Assembly: GCA_900543365.1 (NCBI GenBank)
Contig: UQRG01000073.1
Coordinates: 1-7,251, forward strand
Length of the DNA stretch: 7,251 nt
Source: an uncultured Eubacterium sp.
GTDB lineage: Bacteria; Bacillota; Clostridia; Lachnospirales; CAG-274
Direction: 5' to 3'
In this document: positions 7,243 through 7,251 of the stretch, piece by piece
How positions within the stretch are numbered: the first letter of the stretch is position 1
Layout: the number at the start of each line of letters is the position of its first letter
Program-made: the position numbers and the translations under genes
The notes under the pieces: generated by a model
Database searches by the model: none
The model's input: the letters and a program-made list of their open reading frames with translations, nothing else
Told to the model about the DNA's origin: nothing

Positions 7243-7251
7243 CGATTGACA

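Noticed and set aside
7246..7248. TTG as a possible start codon for the rightward gene
   Set aside because: Only 3 bases after the AAAGGAG site, too close for initiation; an ATG at or just past the edge is more likely.
1..7251. Mobile element, CRISPR array, toxin-antitoxin or defence system
   Set aside because: No transposase, integrase, terminal inverted repeats, regularly spaced repeats or small toxin-like genes were found. AddA is the housekeeping repair subunit by its complete motif set, not a defence-island helicase-nuclease.

Overview
The window is AT-rich chromosomal DNA (roughly 30% G+C by eye) with strong AAGGAG-type ribosome binding sites, sigma-A-like promoters and an AddA-type recombination nuclease. 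Together with the diaminopimelate aminotransferase DapL and a type Ic aspartate aminotransferase, this points to a low-GC Firmicute, most likely an anaerobic Clostridia member (Lachnospiraceae or relatives). The genus cannot be read from the sequence.

Layout: two operons converge. On the + strand, a type Ic aspartate aminotransferase gene (3-1271; its upstream region lies outside the window) is followed after 17 bases by dapL (1289-2491). A strong hairpin terminator (2504-2532) lies just after dapL. On the - strand, addA (3464-7030) is the promoter-proximal gene. It overlaps by 8 bases a downstream radical SAM gene of the TIGR01212/YhcC family (2542-3471), whose stop is about 12 bases from the terminator hairpin. 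The remaining 221 bases (7031-7251) form a divergent promoter region. One near-consensus promoter drives addA leftwards. A second drives a gene whose ribosome binding site is visible but whose coding sequence begins at or just beyond the right edge.

Functionally, the + strand pair is coherent. Aspartate aminotransferase makes aspartate, the entry metabolite of the lysine/diaminopimelate pathway, and DapL makes LL-diaminopimelate in one step from tetrahydrodipicolinate. Both supply cell-wall and lysine synthesis and both use glutamate/2-oxoglutarate. The - strand pair is less coherent: AddA is the helicase-nuclease subunit of the double-strand-break-processing AddAB complex, while the radical SAM protein is, as far as I recall, linked to tRNA wobble-uridine modification rather than DNA repair. 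No addB is in the window, and none can lie directly upstream of addA in its operon.

I see no mobile element, CRISPR array, tRNA, rRNA, riboswitch or defence island. This looks like ordinary core-genome sequence. The points most worth checking are the separation of addA from addB, the addA/radical SAM overlap, and the symmetrical structure and direct repeats in the divergent promoter region.
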